Shown here: piece after piece, positions 49,639 through 49,744 of the stretch
Position numbering within the stretch: the stretch's first letter is position 1
How the letters are laid out: every line of letters starts with the position of its first letter
Assembly: GCA_947629035.1 (NCBI GenBank)
Contig: CANRCE010000006.1
Location: 1 to 49,744, forward strand
Source: an uncultured Bacilli bacterium
GTDB taxonomy: Bacteria; Bacillota_I; Bacilli_A; RF39; UBA660
DNA length: 49,744 nucleotides
Direction: 5' to 3'
Translations under genes and position numbers: made by a program
The notes under the pieces: generated by a model
Databases searched by the model: none
Told to the model about the DNA's origin: nothing
The model's input: the letters and a program-made list of their open reading frames with translations, nothing else

Positions 49639-49744
49639 AAATTAATTATAGCAATTTCTAGAATTATTTCGCAAATTTTTAGACTAAATGCAGGTTTATA
49701 AAAATTTGTTTAATTTACTAGACTTATTTCAGGTTTAAAGTCAA

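Larger units (their letters stand above)
49395..49744. other. Terminal non-coding stretch
   Basis: 350 nt without an intact gene, holding the end of the MobV relic, the AATTTTGTC repeat block and small-RNA-like copy C. The last 70 nt contain two CAGGTTTA strings; nothing else is seen. Confidence 0.5.

Noticed and set aside
1-49744. CRISPR arrays, rRNA genes, prophage structural genes
   Set aside because: No spaced direct repeats of CRISPR type, no rRNA-like segments and no capsid, portal or terminase motifs were found on reading.
1-49744. Use of genetic code 4 (UGA as Trp)
   Set aside because: Several genes end at TGA, and prfB has an intact UGA-dependent frameshift site.

Overview
The window comes from a low-G+C Gram-positive bacterium, most likely a gut Bacilli lineage related to Erysipelotrichales, Acholeplasmatales or RF39. 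Evidence: very high A+T, Bacillota-type PolC, GatCAB, long-form HPF, DUF1292, YjcZ-like, YitT, FtsEX and QueH proteins, strong AGGAGG or GAGGTG ribosome sites, and TTGACA-17-TAWAAT promoters. UGA is a stop codon: several genes end in TGA, and prfB (RF2) carries its UGA programmed frameshift. This rules out the Mycoplasma/Spiroplasma code.

Positions 1 to about 36.5 kb are dense housekeeping DNA. In order: typA; polC; a membrane thioredoxin-like protein; trmL with a second thioredoxin-like protein; queH; a hpf / DUF1292 / tail-anchored cluster; a HIT protein; two tiny YjcZ-like peptides; a PrsA-like foldase; rmuC; a surface polysaccharide deacetylase; DUF421, DUF2752 and TM2 membrane proteins; an HD-like gene overlapping an archaeal-type valS; tRNA-Asn; gatCAB; ftsEX; prfB with two YitT genes; hsp20 under a CIRCE-like operator; an envelope protein with a phosphodiester glycosidase; and clpC. 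Transcription units are often closed by terminators that lie in, or share bases with, the last codons.

From about 36.6 kb the window becomes accessory and decayed: a GNAT enzyme, a short pyrophosphatase-like protein, an apparent UvrD/HelD helicase tail broken by frameshifts, a transposase-like N-terminal fragment, a strongly expressed Ala/Glu/Lys-rich secreted coiled-coil protein, and a complete envelope sensing module (beta-helix membrane protein, response regulator, histidine kinase, FtsX-type permease, ABC ATPase). Two orphan genes and a MobV relaxase tail broken by frameshifts end the window.

Two regulatory observations stand out. First, the beta-helix gene and the ABC permease gene carry the same 11-bp direct repeat exactly 5 nt upstream of a -10 box, which looks like the binding site of the OmpR-type regulator encoded between them. 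Second, the accessory half holds four minus-strand elements of about 100-127 nt. Two have TTGCRA-18-TATAAT promoters. All four share a core related to AUYGCUCCA, which in the better copies could pair with ribosome-binding sites, and end in an intrinsic terminator. They may be an undescribed small-RNA family. All functional statements are inference from sequence; no searches were run.
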